Shown here piece after piece: positions 16,420 through 24,765 of a DNA stretch of 36,122 bases. The stretch spans positions 1 through 36,122 of the forward strand of contig CBDUSI010000037.1 of assembly GCA_965370045.1 (NCBI GenBank). The letters run 5' to 3'. This DNA is from CAZONU01 sp965370045 (GTDB lineage Bacteria > Planctomycetota > SZUA-567 > JAKLDR01). Numbering within the stretch: position 1 is the stretch's first letter; every line of letters starts with the position of its first letter. The notes under the pieces are model-generated. The model was not told where the DNA came from, ran no database searches, and saw only the letters and a program-made list of their open reading frames with translations. A program made the position numbers and the translations under genes.

Positions 16420-16444
16420 TTCGGAATATGGCCGTTTTTCCGAA
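16420..16444 (+). promoter_or_regulatory. Stem-loop in the leader of the gene at 16486
   Basis: A 7-bp perfect stem (ttcggaa / ttccgaa) with an 11-base loop lies 41 bases upstream of the GTG at 16486. It could be a leader structure; there is no match to a known riboswitch. Confidence 0.25.
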
Positions 16445-16485
16445 CCGGAGCTCCTGCCGCGCCTTCCTACGGGAGGAGGAGCAGC

Positions 16486-17595
16486 GTGTCCCGGACGGTG
16501 AAAGCGTGGATAGGGATGGCCATCGGCGGGACCCTGGTGGCCCTGGCTCTGCTGGCCGGCGCCAACTGGCGGGGGCTTCGTGACGGCTGGCGGGTCAATC
16601 AGGTCAAGGCCCACCCCGATTACCCCCAACTCAAGGCCAAGTGGCAGAGAATAGCCGGGGCCACCGAGAAGTTCTGCTGGCCGGACGACGGCACCCGGCG
16701 GAAGATGCCCCAGTACAGCGGACGGATAGTACCATACCGGTTCCGGCCCGCCTGGGAAGGCGCCGCTGTCTTCCTCGGAGAGCTCGGCCCGTTCACCGAC
16801 CGGGCCGAGCGAAAGGCCTACTGGGACTTCGGTCCGCAGCGCGGACTCGGACTTGAAAGGCTGCACTCTGCGGGCGAGGAGAACACCTTTCGCGAACTGG
16901 TGGCCATGCGCGCGCGGGGCGGGCTTTCCGACGGCACCTTCTCCCGGGCCATGCTGATACTCGTCCGGCACCGGAACTGCTTCCTGCACGGCAAGCATCC
17001 TGGCGCGCTGAGAGTGGGCCTGCGGATTCTCTGCGACCTCGTCGACGACGGGGAACCGCGCGTCGCGCACCAGCCCGCCCGAGACCTCCAGGAGGCCATT
17101 GAGGACGCCGCCAAGAGTCAGCAGGCCGCGCTGGTCTGCGATAAGTGGAAGAATTTTCTGTCCGCCAACGTTCAGATGCGTAGAGCAAGAGAGATATCCT
17201 CAGGACGCTTGCACAGCCTTCCGCCTGAAAGGCCGGTCTACGAGAAGAACGCCTACAAGTCGCTGGCCGTGCTCGGCCAGACCTCGGTTGGCATGCGCGT
17301 CAGAGACCATGGAAAAGCCCACTGGGCAAAGGGGCTCTCCGCCAAGGCAGAAGAAACGGTTCCACCCTACGAGTTCTTGTCGGTGGGGCGCGCCGGAGTG
17401 GTGCGGGCAATTGACGGCGAATCCCTCCGGCTGCCCGCGGAATTGCGCGGACCGTTCTGCGCAGCCGCGGGAAGGCTGTTCGACAGCAGGGCCGTGCACG
17501 ATATCTGCCACGAGCTTTCCGACCCGACCGCCGCGCGCGAGGTCCCCTCTCCCACGCTGCGGCTAATCGTCGAGATGATCCGCAACAACCCGTAG
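16486..17595 (+). CDS. Unknown protein with an N-terminal membrane anchor
   Basis: The 369-residue protein has one membrane segment at about residues 8-26 (IGMAIGGTLVALALLAG). A long soluble domain follows with scattered charged helices (for example AHQPARDLQEAIEDAAKSQQAAL). The lack of a cleavage motif suggests an anchored, outward-facing protein. No enzymatic motif or family is recognised. The GTG start is well supported by GGGAGGAGGAG close upstream. It is a single gene, followed eight bases later by a strong hairpin. Codon use looks like that of its neighbours. Similar anchored unknowns are common in planctomycete genomes, so this is probably lineage-specific. Confidence 0.75.
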   Translation: MSRTVKAWIGMAIGGTLVALALLAGANWRGLRDGWRVNQVKAHPDYPQLKAKWQRIAGATEKFCWPDDGTRRKMPQYSGRIVPYRFRPAWEGAAVFLGELGPFTDRAERKAYWDFGPQRGLGLERLHSAGEENTFRELVAMRARGGLSDGTFSRAMLILVRHRNCFLHGKHPGALRVGLRILCDLVDDGEPRVAHQPARDLQEAIEDAAKSQQAALVCDKWKNFLSANVQMRRAREISSGRLHSLPPERPVYEKNAYKSLAVLGQTSVGMRVRDHGKAHWAKGLSAKAEETVPPYEFLSVGRAGVVRAIDGESLRLPAELRGPFCAAAGRLFDSRAVHDICHELSDPTAAREVPSPTLRLIVEMIRNNP

Positions 17596-17602
17596 TGAGA
17601 AA

Positions 17603-17626
17603 CGGGGGCCCGCAAGCGGACCCCCG
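17603..17626. terminator. Bidirectional terminator between convergent genes
   Basis: A stem of CGGGGG/CCCCCG extended by CCG/CGG, with one mismatch and a four-base loop, lies in the 52-base gap between the converging genes ending at 17595 and 17648. Its position suits termination from both sides. Confidence 0.6.
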
Positions 17627-17647
17627 ATGCGCTTCGCGAATCCGCGG

Positions 17648-18904
17648 TCAGGCCAGCTTCACCCCGGCATTCTCGCCGTAGGTGATCTTCGCTTCCCGGC
17701 CGCCGTTGAGGATGCTGAGCCGCCCGGCTTCCATCACCAGCTCGTTGAAGGAGCTGTTCCTGGGCGTGGCCATGATGCCCTCCTCGTCGAGCTGGTCGAT
17801 CACGTCCTGCCGCGCCGCCAGCGCCGCATCGCCCTCCTTGCCCAGCGCCGCCTGATTTGCCGCCCAGGCCGCGCGGGTGATGAAGGCCACGGAACGATAT
17901 CCGTAGCCGACCGGGGTGAGGCCTTCGCCGCCCACGTCGATGAACTGCAAGTAATCCGGGCTGGTCTCGTGGTAGGTCTTGCCGTCGAGCTTCTCGACCA
18001 TGCCGTGCTTGACCCCGCGGAACTGGTCGTGGTGATCGATGATCGCGCCGACGTCCCCGGCTTCACACAACATCATGATGCCCTGGGTGTTGCCGCCGGG
18101 CGCGTCGTTGGGATAGCCCAGGCCGTTCATCACGCTGAGGATCGCGCCGTTTTCCCAGACCACCCGACCGTCGGACCACATGTAGCCCTCTTTGCCGTTG
18201 GGGAACTTGCCCTTGACCCCCGCGACCGACACGGAAGCCGGCAGCAGTCCGGTGATGAAGTGCACCTGGTCGACGTAGTGGCAGGCGATGTAGGTGAAGG
18301 GGTCGCTGTTCTCGCAGGTAAACCAGTTCTGAAAGTTGGAGTGCCGGTAGTACCAGGGCTCGACCAGCCGGGCCTGGCCGATCTTGAACTCCCCGAAGGC
18401 CCCCGCGCGGTAGCGCTTGCGGGTCACCAGCGCGCGGTCGTCGAAGCGCTTGTGGTACTCGATGCCGATCACCAGGCCCTTCTCGCGGGCCTGCTTCTCG
18501 ATCTCCTCGGCCTGCGCATACTCCAAGACCAGCGGTTTCACACAGAGTATGTGCTGGTTGGCGGCCAAGGCGTCCTTGAGCACCGGATAGTGGAACTGGT
18601 CGGGTACCGCCACGACCACCAGGTTCTGCGGCGGAAGCTTCCCGAGGGCCTCCTTGTAGAGCTCCGGGAAGGCCGCATCCAGCGGCTCCTTGGTGAAGTC
18701 CGGGTAGGGAATGAACTTCTGGCCGGGGAAGGCTTCTTTCAGGGTCGCGTCCTCGGCCAGGGCCTTGAGCGGCGCACCGTTCAGGGCGCTGATGGCGATG
18801 TCCCCGACGATCCCGTCGCGCTGAAGATTGTAGAGCGAAGGCAGGATCTGCATCCCGGTGATCATCCCGCCGCCGACGATTACGACTTCCAGCTTGTCCG
18901 CCAT
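17648..18904 (-). CDS. Gfo/Idh/MocA-family NAD(P)-dependent oxidoreductase
   Basis: The 418-residue protein opens with a dinucleotide-binding strand and glycine turn (VVIVGGGMITG, about residues 6-16). It continues with the family's VVVAVPDQFHYPVL, the 'EKP'-like line CVKPL (Val in place of the usual Glu), and the C-terminal substrate-domain signature ACHYVDQVHFITG, whose Asp and His are the usual catalytic positions. These enzymes oxidise or reduce sugar-like or inositol-like substrates; the specific substrate is unknown. I place the start at ATG 18904, which has GGGAGG five bases upstream. The open frame continues 159 codons further, but that part is non-homologous and antisense-like. Eighty bases separate it from the von Willebrand gene upstream. 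Confidence 0.9.
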   Translation of the reverse strand: MADKLEVVIVGGGMITGMQILPSLYNLQRDGIVGDIAISALNGAPLKALAEDATLKEAFPGQKFIPYPDFTKEPLDAAFPELYKEALGKLPPQNLVVVAVPDQFHYPVLKDALAANQHILCVKPLVLEYAQAEEIEKQAREKGLVIGIEYHKRFDDRALVTRKRYRAGAFGEFKIGQARLVEPWYYRHSNFQNWFTCENSDPFTYIACHYVDQVHFITGLLPASVSVAGVKGKFPNGKEGYMWSDGRVVWENGAILSVMNGLGYPNDAPGGNTQGIMMLCEAGDVGAIIDHHDQFRGVKHGMVEKLDGKTYHETSPDYLQFIDVGGEGLTPVGYGYRSVAFITRAAWAANQAALGKEGDAALAARQDVIDQLDEEGIMATPRNSSFNELVMEAGRLSILNGGREAKITYGENAGVKLA

Positions 18905-18938
18905 GTGCGCCTCCCGACTTTCCGTCTTTGATGTCCAG

Positions 18939-18969
18939 GATATGTTCGCCGAAAGCGTGCGGTTGTCAA
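18939..18969 (-). promoter_or_regulatory. Weak candidate promoter for the oxidoreductase
   Basis: Minus-strand TTGACA (18969-18964) is followed by CATATC (18944-18939) after 19 bases. The -35 is perfect, but the spacing is long and the -10 poor. It lies in the 80-base gap before the ATG at 18904, so the gene may be transcribed separately from the upstream run. Confidence 0.25.
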
Positions 18970-18984
18970 TCGGGACGGGGGGGG

Positions 18985-20703
18985 CTATCGTCGACCCCGC
19001 CAGACCAGGAACCACTCGACGGCCAGGGCCAGGACCGCCAGGGCGAAGAGCCAGGGGGTCAGCGGGGTGCGCTTCTCGACGCGCTCCTCGCCGGGGGGGC
19101 GCAGGCGGCGGGCGTCGCGGCCGGCGAGGCGGCAGGCGGTTTCTTCTTCGTTCAAGAGATTGGCCGCGAAGGCCGCCCGCCCGTTCACCTTGTAGATACC
19201 GGCCTCCTCGAGCAGTTCGTCGGCTCCCACCGTCCGGCCGCTCGGCGCGGTGACCCGTCCGCCCAGCGCGCCGGGCACGCGCTCGCCGGTCAGGTAATAG
19301 ACGCGGCGCATGGCGCGCAGCGCCGGGAGCTTCTCCGCCAGCTTCGCGAAGAAAAACGGAAAGCTGGGGTGCTTGACCCACGAGGTCTTTTCGGGGTCAA
19401 AGGCCAGGACGCAGACCGACCCGTCCGCCGACAGGGCGACGAGCGGCCGGTCTCCGTCGGCCAGCAGCTTCCGGCCCCCGGCGCCGGGGTCCAGCCCGCG
19501 CGCGGTCTCGACGCCGAACTCGAAGCTTCCCGCGTGCCGGAAGTAATCGGCATCGCCCAGCCCCAGCCGCGCCCTCGCCGGGCCGGCCGTCTCTGCCACT
19601 TTGACGCCGGCGAGCTCGCCGGCCGGCGGGTCGATTACGATCACGAAGCCGCCCGCGGGCACCTTCTCCGGCCATAACCCACAAGTCACCACCAGGCGGG
19701 CGTCGGCGGGCGGTTCCCCCGAAGCCACCGCCAGCGGCGCGGGGAAGCCCAGCGCGGAGAGCGCCTTCTCCGTCCTGGCCGTCGACCTCCCCGGCGCTTT
19801 GAGAACCGCCGGGCGCGGCGCGGGGCGCGCGCTCAGGCGCACGACGTTATCAGCGGCCAGATCGTCGGTGCCCAGGCTCAGCGTGATGAAGCCCCCCGCG
19901 CTCTTGGGAAGGTCGAAAGTGAAACCCGCGCGCGCGTCGGGGGCCAGCTCCTTCTCCTGCTTGAAGGTCTTGCCGCCGACATTCATCAAGACGGCGAGGT
20001 CCACCCGCCCTCCTGAGGCGTTGCGCACCGCGCAGAAAACCGCCCCCTCCTCGACCGCCGCGGCCACGATGCCCATGTTGCGTACCGGCTTCCCGACGCG
20101 GATCACCACCAGCTCCCGGTCGGCGCGCGCCCCGGCCGCGCTCACGTCGTCCGCGGCCACCAGCAGCCCCGCGTCGGTCCCCGCGGCGCGGCGCGCTTCG
20201 CCCACCGCACGGCCCAGGTCGCCTCCCGCCGCGGTGGCCCGCACGGAATCGACGGCCTCCAGCAGCCGGGAGCGGTCGGCCTTCGGCCCGGCGACCATCC
20301 GCGGCCGGGGCGAAGTGACCCACACCGCGCCGGAGAGGTTCGACCCCAGGCTCTCGATTGCCTCGCGGAGGCGCGCGCGCGCCTGCCTCATTCTCTCGCC
20401 CGCGGCCATGCTCGCGGAGTTGTCGATCACAATCGCGACGCCGCGCGCGCCGGAAGTCCGGGTCACTATTTGGGGCCGGGCGGCGGCCAGCACCGCGGCG
20501 GTCACGGCGACCAGTTGCAGGAAGAGCGACAGGTCGAACCGGACACTCCGGCGGCGGTCGGAGAGCGACGCGCCGGCCGCGTCGCGCCAGGGGATCAGGC
20601 TGGACACTACCAGGGTCCGGGGGCGCCGGGCGAGCAAGCGCAACAGCACCACGACGGGCAGGAGCGTGAGCCCCCAGAGTGCGACGGGCAGTGCGAAGCT
20701 CAC
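18985..20703 (-). CDS. BatA-like membrane protein with a von Willebrand factor A domain
   Basis: The 572-residue protein has the BatA N-terminal layout. A membrane helix (residues 5-24, ALPVALWGLTLLPVVVLLRL) precedes the 'RRPRTLVVSSLIPW' line. A second helix (about 57-75) leads to a von Willebrand A domain whose metal site is visible as VIDNSASM (DxSxS, about 92-99). The long middle part is extracytoplasmic in related proteins, and a final helix near 550-566 anchors the C-terminus. BatA-like proteins are associated with MoxR ATPases and envelope stress; none of those partners is in this window. The GTG start has GAGG upstream, nine bases after the LAB_N gene's stop. Confidence 0.85.
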   Translation of the reverse strand: MSFALPVALWGLTLLPVVVLLRLLARRPRTLVVSSLIPWRDAAGASLSDRRRSVRFDLSLFLQLVAVTAAVLAAARPQIVTRTSGARGVAIVIDNSASMAAGERMRQARARLREAIESLGSNLSGAVWVTSPRPRMVAGPKADRSRLLEAVDSVRATAAGGDLGRAVGEARRAAGTDAGLLVAADDVSAAGARADRELVVIRVGKPVRNMGIVAAAVEEGAVFCAVRNASGGRVDLAVLMNVGGKTFKQEKELAPDARAGFTFDLPKSAGGFITLSLGTDDLAADNVVRLSARPAPRPAVLKAPGRSTARTEKALSALGFPAPLAVASGEPPADARLVVTCGLWPEKVPAGGFVIVIDPPAGELAGVKVAETAGPARARLGLGDADYFRHAGSFEFGVETARGLDPGAGGRKLLADGDRPLVALSADGSVCVLAFDPEKTSWVKHPSFPFFFAKLAEKLPALRAMRRVYYLTGERVPGALGGRVTAPSGRTVGADELLEEAGIYKVNGRAAFAANLLNEEETACRLAGRDARRLRPPGEERVEKRTPLTPWLFALAVLALAVEWFLVWRGRR

Positions 20704-20712
20704 CGCCTTACC

Positions 20713-21480
20713 TCACTTGCCTTCCTCCGCCCCGGCCGCGGCCCGGGCCAGGGCGCGGTCCTCGCGACGGATCAACACGAGATTTCTGACGTAGATGAAG
20801 GCGTTGAAGGCATAGGCCATGATGAAGACCGGGTCGCGGGTGTAGATGGCGTAGGCCAGGATCATCAGCCCGCCGAACAGGCTGTAGTACCAGAAGGCCC
20901 GCGGCACGGTGCTGCGGCCGGCCTTCTCCGAGGCCAGCCACTGGATGATGAAACGCAGCGAGAAGCATATCTGCCCGCCGAAGCCCAGCAGCAGCCACAG
21001 GAACCTGCCCGGCGAGGTGGTCCGCGCGAAGGCCAGCACCACGCCCCGGTCGGGCACCTGGTTCTCCGCGTCTCCGATCATGCAGACGTTGAGGCGGTAG
21101 GCCCCGGCCCGCTCGATGCTGAACTGCCCGAATGTCTTGCCTCGCTGGCGGGTGAACACCTTGTAGACCCAGGCGGCCAGGCCGGGCTCCTCGATGAGCA
21201 CCTCCTCCGCCAGCTGCCCCGCCGAAACGCGCCGGAGCTTCATCTTCATCTCGGGGGCGGTCAGTTCCTCCACGTCCTGCGCGCGGGGGGCGATCACCTG
21301 CTCGGCGAGGATCACGTAGGTGCCCGGCTCGTCCAGGCGGATCTCGCGGATGACCGGGGCGACCGCGCGGGCCGGCTCGCGGGGCGCGCCGGCCCCCCGG
21401 AATATGAGAATCCCCGCGCCGACGATGCCGACGGCCAGCAGCGTCATGTACAGGCTACTTTTCAAACTCGGGCGGCGCAT
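20713..21480 (-). CDS. LAB_N membrane protein with an added extracytoplasmic beta domain
   Basis: The last ~100 of 255 residues match the lipid-A-biosynthesis N-terminal domain (LAB_N): WLLLGFGGQICFSLRFIIQW, SEKAGRSTVPRAFWYYSLFGG, then two more helices ending YVRNLVLI. Ahead of this lies a membrane helix (about 12-28) and roughly 110 residues rich in beta-strand patterns (EPGTYVILAEQ, ERAGAYRLNVC), which the usual ~100-residue LAB_N proteins lack. It sits between GT2 and von Willebrand genes and shares one base with the GT2 stop (TGATG). I prefer ATG 21480, preceded by GAGGAG, over the GTG one codon earlier. It probably works with the two downstream-listed transferases on a polyprenyl- or lipid-A-linked sugar. 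Confidence 0.85.
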   Translation of the reverse strand: MRRPSLKSSLYMTLLAVGIVGAGILIFRGAGAPREPARAVAPVIREIRLDEPGTYVILAEQVIAPRAQDVEELTAPEMKMKLRRVSAGQLAEEVLIEEPGLAAWVYKVFTRQRGKTFGQFSIERAGAYRLNVCMIGDAENQVPDRGVVLAFARTTSPGRFLWLLLGFGGQICFSLRFIIQWLASEKAGRSTVPRAFWYYSLFGGLMILAYAIYTRDPVFIMAYAFNAFIYVRNLVLIRREDRALARAAAGAEEGK

Positions 21481-22205
21481 CACAGCTCCTCGGCGTCGTA
21501 GTCGATGCGCCGCTGTTTCATCCAGCGGACCGCCAGCAGGTCCCGGAAGCTCTTGAAGACCCGGTTCCAGACCCCGTACTTGGCCTCACCCGCGTGGCGC
21601 GGCCGGTGGCCCACCGCGACCTCCGCCACCCGGGCGCCCTCCATCTTCAGGAGGGTGGGCAGGAAGCGGTGCATGCCCTTGAACATCTTGATCTTTCGGA
21701 GGAACTCGGTCTTGTAGGCCTTCAGCGAGCAGCCGGTGTCGCTGATGGTCTCGCCGCTCAGCTTGTTACGCACCCCGTTGGCGACCCGACTGGAAACGCG
21801 CCGCAGCCAGTTGTCCCGGCGCTTCTGCCGCCAGCCGCAGACCGCGTCGCACTCGCCGGCGTCGATCTTCTCGAGGAGCAGGGAAATGTCCGCCGGATCG
21901 TTCTGGAGGTCGGCGTCGAGGGTGATCACTACGCGCCCGCGGGCGTGGTCGAAGCCGCAGGACATCGCCGCGCTCTGGCCGCAGTTCTTCCTGAGGCGCA
22001 GGACGCGCAGCGACTCGCGCCTGTCTTTCTCCGCGGCCAGCAGCTTGGGCGTCTCGTCGCTCGAACCGTCGTCCACCAGGATGACTTCAAAGCTGCGGCC
22101 CAGGCCGGGCAGCACCGCGTAGAGCGCCGCGCAGAGCGGCTCGACGCATTCGGCCTCGTTGTAGACCGGCACCACCACGGAGAGTTCGGGGGCCCCGTCA
22201 GTCAC
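21480..22205 (-). CDS. GT2 polyprenyl-phosphate glycosyltransferase (DPM1/ArnC-like)
   Basis: The 241-residue protein is a family 2 glycosyltransferase. The signatures are SVVVPVYNEAECV near the N-terminus, VDDGSSDET, and the metal-binding DADLQNDP, followed by GGWRQKRRD-like acceptor lines (CGWRQKRRDNW) and SDTGCSLKAYK. It has no C-terminal membrane helices, unlike ArnC. Such enzymes move a sugar from a nucleotide donor to undecaprenyl phosphate at the cytoplasmic membrane. The product would feed the ArnT-like transferase encoded immediately upstream. The GTG start overlaps that gene's stop by eight bases, so they are probably coupled. The sugar cannot be read from the sequence. Confidence 0.9.
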   Translation of the reverse strand: MTDGAPELSVVVPVYNEAECVEPLCAALYAVLPGLGRSFEVILVDDGSSDETPKLLAAEKDRRESLRVLRLRKNCGQSAAMSCGFDHARGRVVITLDADLQNDPADISLLLEKIDAGECDAVCGWRQKRRDNWLRRVSSRVANGVRNKLSGETISDTGCSLKAYKTEFLRKIKMFKGMHRFLPTLLKMEGARVAEVAVGHRPRHAGEAKYGVWNRVFKSFRDLLAVRWMKQRRIDYDAEEL

Positions 22206-23892
22206 CTTTCTTCTTCCCTCCGCCGCGCCACCTGAAGAGCGCCAGCCGGTTCTTGCGCCTGCCGACCTGCCTGTAAAGGACCTCGGCGTCCAGCCATTCG
22301 GCGCGCCAGTCGTTCAGCTTCTTGAGCTCGGCGATGGCCAGGCCGCCGGAGTCCCGCGGCCGGCCCTTGACGTGCCCCCGGAACCGCGCCACCTCCCACG
22401 CCGAGACCCGCCCGCGGCCCAGGTAGTGGACCAGGCAGGAAAACTTGCTGGCCCTCACGCTGGCGATCTCCTCACCGGGCGCGGCCCGCGCGACGCTGGC
22501 CGCGCAGAAAGCCTTGAGGCTCTTGCGCGAGTTGAAGACCGGCATGACCGCCAGCCCGCTCCATATCAGCAGCGCGGCGGTGCTCACCAGCGCCGACTCG
22601 GCCAGCGGCCAGCGCCGCGCGGCCCGCGCCAGACTCATGGCCACCAGCAGCGCGCCGATCAGCGCGAAGCAGGCCAGGGGCACGACCCCGAAGACCAGGC
22701 CCGCGGGCCAGTTGCGGGCGACGCGCGGGTCCAGCGCGGCGGCGAATGGCGCCATGGCCAGCGCCGCGCCCAGCAGCCCCAGGGGAACGCGCACGGCCAG
22801 CCCGGCGGCGCGCGGCAGGCGGTTCTCGGCGAACTCAGCCAGCAGCCAGCCGAACGCCAGCGCGAAGCCGGGCATCACCGGCAGCAGGTAGTAGGTGCGC
22901 TTGGAGAAGGAGATGGAAAAGAGCGCCAGGCCCAGCCCGCCCCAGGCGAAGGCCAGCAGCAGCCCCTTGGGCAGGCCGCCTTCCTTCTTCTTCCTCACTG
23001 CGGCGATCACCAGCGCGGGCAGGAGCACCACCCACGGCGCCGCGGCGCCCCAGAAGTTGCCCATCAGGTAGTAGAAGGGGTTGGGTTCCGAGTGGCTCGT
23101 GTTGGTCGGGCTCATCCGTCCGAAGCTCTCGCGCATCCAGATGCCCAGCGCGTCGCTGTGCCGGGCGATGATGGCCACGTACCAGGGCAGGGCCAGGAGC
23201 AAGAAGAGAAAGAGGCCCAGCAGCGAGGGCCGCAGCCTGGCCATCTCCCGCCAGCGGCGGCCCAAAGCCAGGTAGCCGAGCACCGCCACCAGCGGCACGG
23301 CCAGCGCCACCGGCCCCTTGGCCAGGAAGCCCAGGCCCAGCGCCAGCCAGGGGAGCGCGCGGTCCAGCTGCCCCTCCCGGCCCTCCTCCAGCACCCGCCA
23401 GAAGCCGAGGACGGCCAGGGCGATGAAGAAGGTCATGAGCATGTCCGCGCTGGCGGTGTGGGCCTCGTCCCAGAAGAGCACGGTGGTGGCCAGCCCCAGC
23501 GCCGAGAAGAAGCCCGCCCGGCGGGACCCGAATATCTTGATGCCCAGGGCGAAGACCACCAGCACGGTTCCCAGCGCGGCCAGCACGGAGGGCAGCTTGG
23601 CGGCCAGATCGGTGACCTCTCCGAATGTCAATCCGGCGACGGCCGCCAGCCAGTAGGCCAACGGGGGCTTCTTGGCGCGGAACTCGTCGCCGAGGTTGGG
23701 CTCCAGCCAGTCGCCGGTGTCCAGCATGGCCTGGGCGCAGGAGGCCACCCGCCCCTCTCGGCTGGACCAGAGCTCCTGCTTCCATGAGCCGGCCAGGAAG
23801 GCGCCGCCGGCCAGGACGACCAGCGCAACTATCGAAAAGCGGCTGGGCCGCGGCGGCACGGAGCCGTGCTGGGGGGACTCGGACGAAGCCAT
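22198..23892 (-). CDS. ArnT-like membrane glycosyltransferase (PMT/GT83-type)
   Basis: The 564-residue protein has about eleven to twelve membrane segments. Its first periplasmic loop carries the family pattern SSREGRVASCAQAMLDTGDW then EPNLGDEFRAKKPPLAYWLA. In ArnT the loop begins with an acidic pair (DE); here it reads RE, leaving the glutamate. Enzymes of this type transfer a sugar from a polyprenyl-phosphate carrier to lipid A or protein on the outer side of the inner membrane. The donor is presumably made by the GT2 gene downstream. I prefer ATG 23892 over TTG 23928. Neither has a good ribosome-binding site. The gene is 45 bases from the arsenate-reductase-type gene and ends in a charged, lysine-rich tail (GGGKKKGD). 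Confidence 0.88.
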   Translation of the reverse strand: MASSESPQHGSVPPRPSRFSIVALVVLAGGAFLAGSWKQELWSSREGRVASCAQAMLDTGDWLEPNLGDEFRAKKPPLAYWLAAVAGLTFGEVTDLAAKLPSVLAALGTVLVVFALGIKIFGSRRAGFFSALGLATTVLFWDEAHTASADMLMTFFIALAVLGFWRVLEEGREGQLDRALPWLALGLGFLAKGPVALAVPLVAVLGYLALGRRWREMARLRPSLLGLFLFLLLALPWYVAIIARHSDALGIWMRESFGRMSPTNTSHSEPNPFYYLMGNFWGAAAPWVVLLPALVIAAVRKKKEGGLPKGLLLAFAWGGLGLALFSISFSKRTYYLLPVMPGFALAFGWLLAEFAENRLPRAAGLAVRVPLGLLGAALAMAPFAAALDPRVARNWPAGLVFGVVPLACFALIGALLVAMSLARAARRWPLAESALVSTAALLIWSGLAVMPVFNSRKSLKAFCAASVARAAPGEEIASVRASKFSCLVHYLGRGRVSAWEVARFRGHVKGRPRDSGGLAIAELKKLNDWRAEWLDAEVLYRQVGRRKNRLALFRWRGGGKKKGD

Positions 23893-23937
23893 TAAAGGGA
23901 ATGTAGCCGCCGGACGCGCGGAGGTCAAGAAGGAAGG

Positions 23938-24366
23938 TTACGCCTCCGGCCCGAACCAGGCGACCAGGACGGCCCGGATCGCGTCGCGCACCCGTCGGAA
24001 GCGCTCGATCTCGTCCCCGCGCGGCCCCCCGCCATGCGGCCGGCAGGGGTCGGGCAGGCTCACGGTCAGGTTGCGCCCGCCGCGCATGGCCGGGCAGTCC
24101 TCGTCGACCTCCCCGCAGAGGGAGATCACCCAGTCGAAGTACTCCTTCAGGTACTCGCGGACGTGCTTCGATTTCTGCTTGGGGGGCTTCAGTCCGATCT
24201 CGGCCAGCGCCTCGGCGACCAGTGGGTTGACCGAAGAGGGCGCCAGCCCCGCGGAGAATGCTTCCAGCCGGCAGTCGCGCCGCGGCAGGCAGTTGGCCAG
24301 CGCCTCGGCCAGCGGGCTGCGGCACCTGTTTCCGCGGCAGAGGAAGAGTACGCGGAAGCTCTCCAC
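23938..24366 (-). CDS. arsC: Thioredoxin-type arsenate reductase (low-molecular-weight phosphatase fold)
   Basis: The 142-residue protein has the phosphatase loop CRGNRCRS (C10-X5-R16) and the aspartate of LPDP near 106. It also has two further cysteines, C84 and C91, spaced as the second and third redox cysteines of thioredoxin-coupled ArsC (CGEVDEDC). These reduce arsenate to arsenite through a disulfide cascade. No arsR, arsB or acr3 is nearby. It sits in a run of envelope genes, so a role in protein-tyrosine dephosphorylation cannot be excluded. It starts at GTG directly after the TAG of the FlgT-like gene. Confidence 0.8.
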   Translation of the reverse strand: MESFRVLFLCRGNRCRSPLAEALANCLPRRDCRLEAFSAGLAPSSVNPLVAEALAEIGLKPPKQKSKHVREYLKEYFDWVISLCGEVDEDCPAMRGGRNLTVSLPDPCRPHGGGPRGDEIERFRRVRDAIRAVLVAWFGPEA

Positions 24367-24765
24367 CTACTCCACCGAGCGGACCCGGTCGCCGACCTTG
24401 ATGGGTCCGGCCGCCGGGCGGCCGCTCATCTCGGTGCGGTCCACGTTGAGCTTCTCCGCGGAGGCGCCGCCGGACATGCTCACCGCCACCATCTCGTAGC
24501 TGAGCGTGTGGGTGTCGTCGCGGGGCGTGACCTCCCTGGGCGCCGGGGCGCAGACGCTCATCTTGGCCTGCACGTGGGCGACGGCGACCAGCCCCTTGAC
24601 CAGTTCCCAGTTGCCCAGGCTCTCCCCGCTGGCCGGGTCGGTGACCTCCTCGACCTCCGCGAAGACCGCGAAGCGCATGCCGGCCTTGACCCCGTGCTCC
24701 GTCCCGCGGTTGATGATCAGGGCCGACTCGTCGACGACCCTGGCGATCTGACCTTCGATTGCCAC
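24367..24765 (-). CDS. FlgT-C-terminal-like small protein
   Basis: The 132-residue protein has the beta-barrel pattern of the FlgT C-terminal domain family: IARVVDESALIINRGTEHGV then KAGMRFAVFAEVEEVTDP at the N-terminus, and a closing IKVGDRVRSVE. No signal peptide is seen, so it is probably cytoplasmic, unlike flagellar FlgT. No flagellar gene is in the window. The GTG start shares one base with the stop of the TPR-like membrane gene (TAGTG), indicating coupling. The family is found well outside flagellar systems and its role there is unknown. Confidence 0.65.
   Translation of the reverse strand: MAIEGQIARVVDESALIINRGTEHGVKAGMRFAVFAEVEEVTDPASGESLGNWELVKGLVAVAHVQAKMSVCAPAPREVTPRDDTHTLSYEMVAVSMSGGASAEKLNVDRTEMSGRPAAGPIKVGDRVRSVE

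Larger units (their letters stand above)
16130..16485 (+). other. Intergenic region with a terminator and further stem-loops
   Basis: This 356-base gap holds the hairpin at 16211-16238. It also has a 7-bp stem with a 15-base loop (ggaaatc 16307-16313 / gatttcc 16329-16335), and another 7-bp stem at 16420-16444. The ribosome-binding site for the gene at 16486 follows at about 16470-16480. No protein-like frame is seen and no promoter stands out. Confidence 0.5.

Noticed and set aside
18905..19381. 159-codon N-terminal extension of the oxidoreductase
   Set aside because: It overlaps the 3' end of the von Willebrand gene, is Arg/Pro-rich, and the ATG at 18904 has a strong ribosome-binding site followed at once by the Rossmann motif.
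23938..24366. A complete arsenic-resistance operon
   Set aside because: Only the reductase-type gene is present; no regulator, efflux pump or methyltransferase is nearby.
24367..24765. A flagellar locus
   Set aside because: Only an FlgT-C-like fold is seen, without a signal peptide and with no other flagellar gene.
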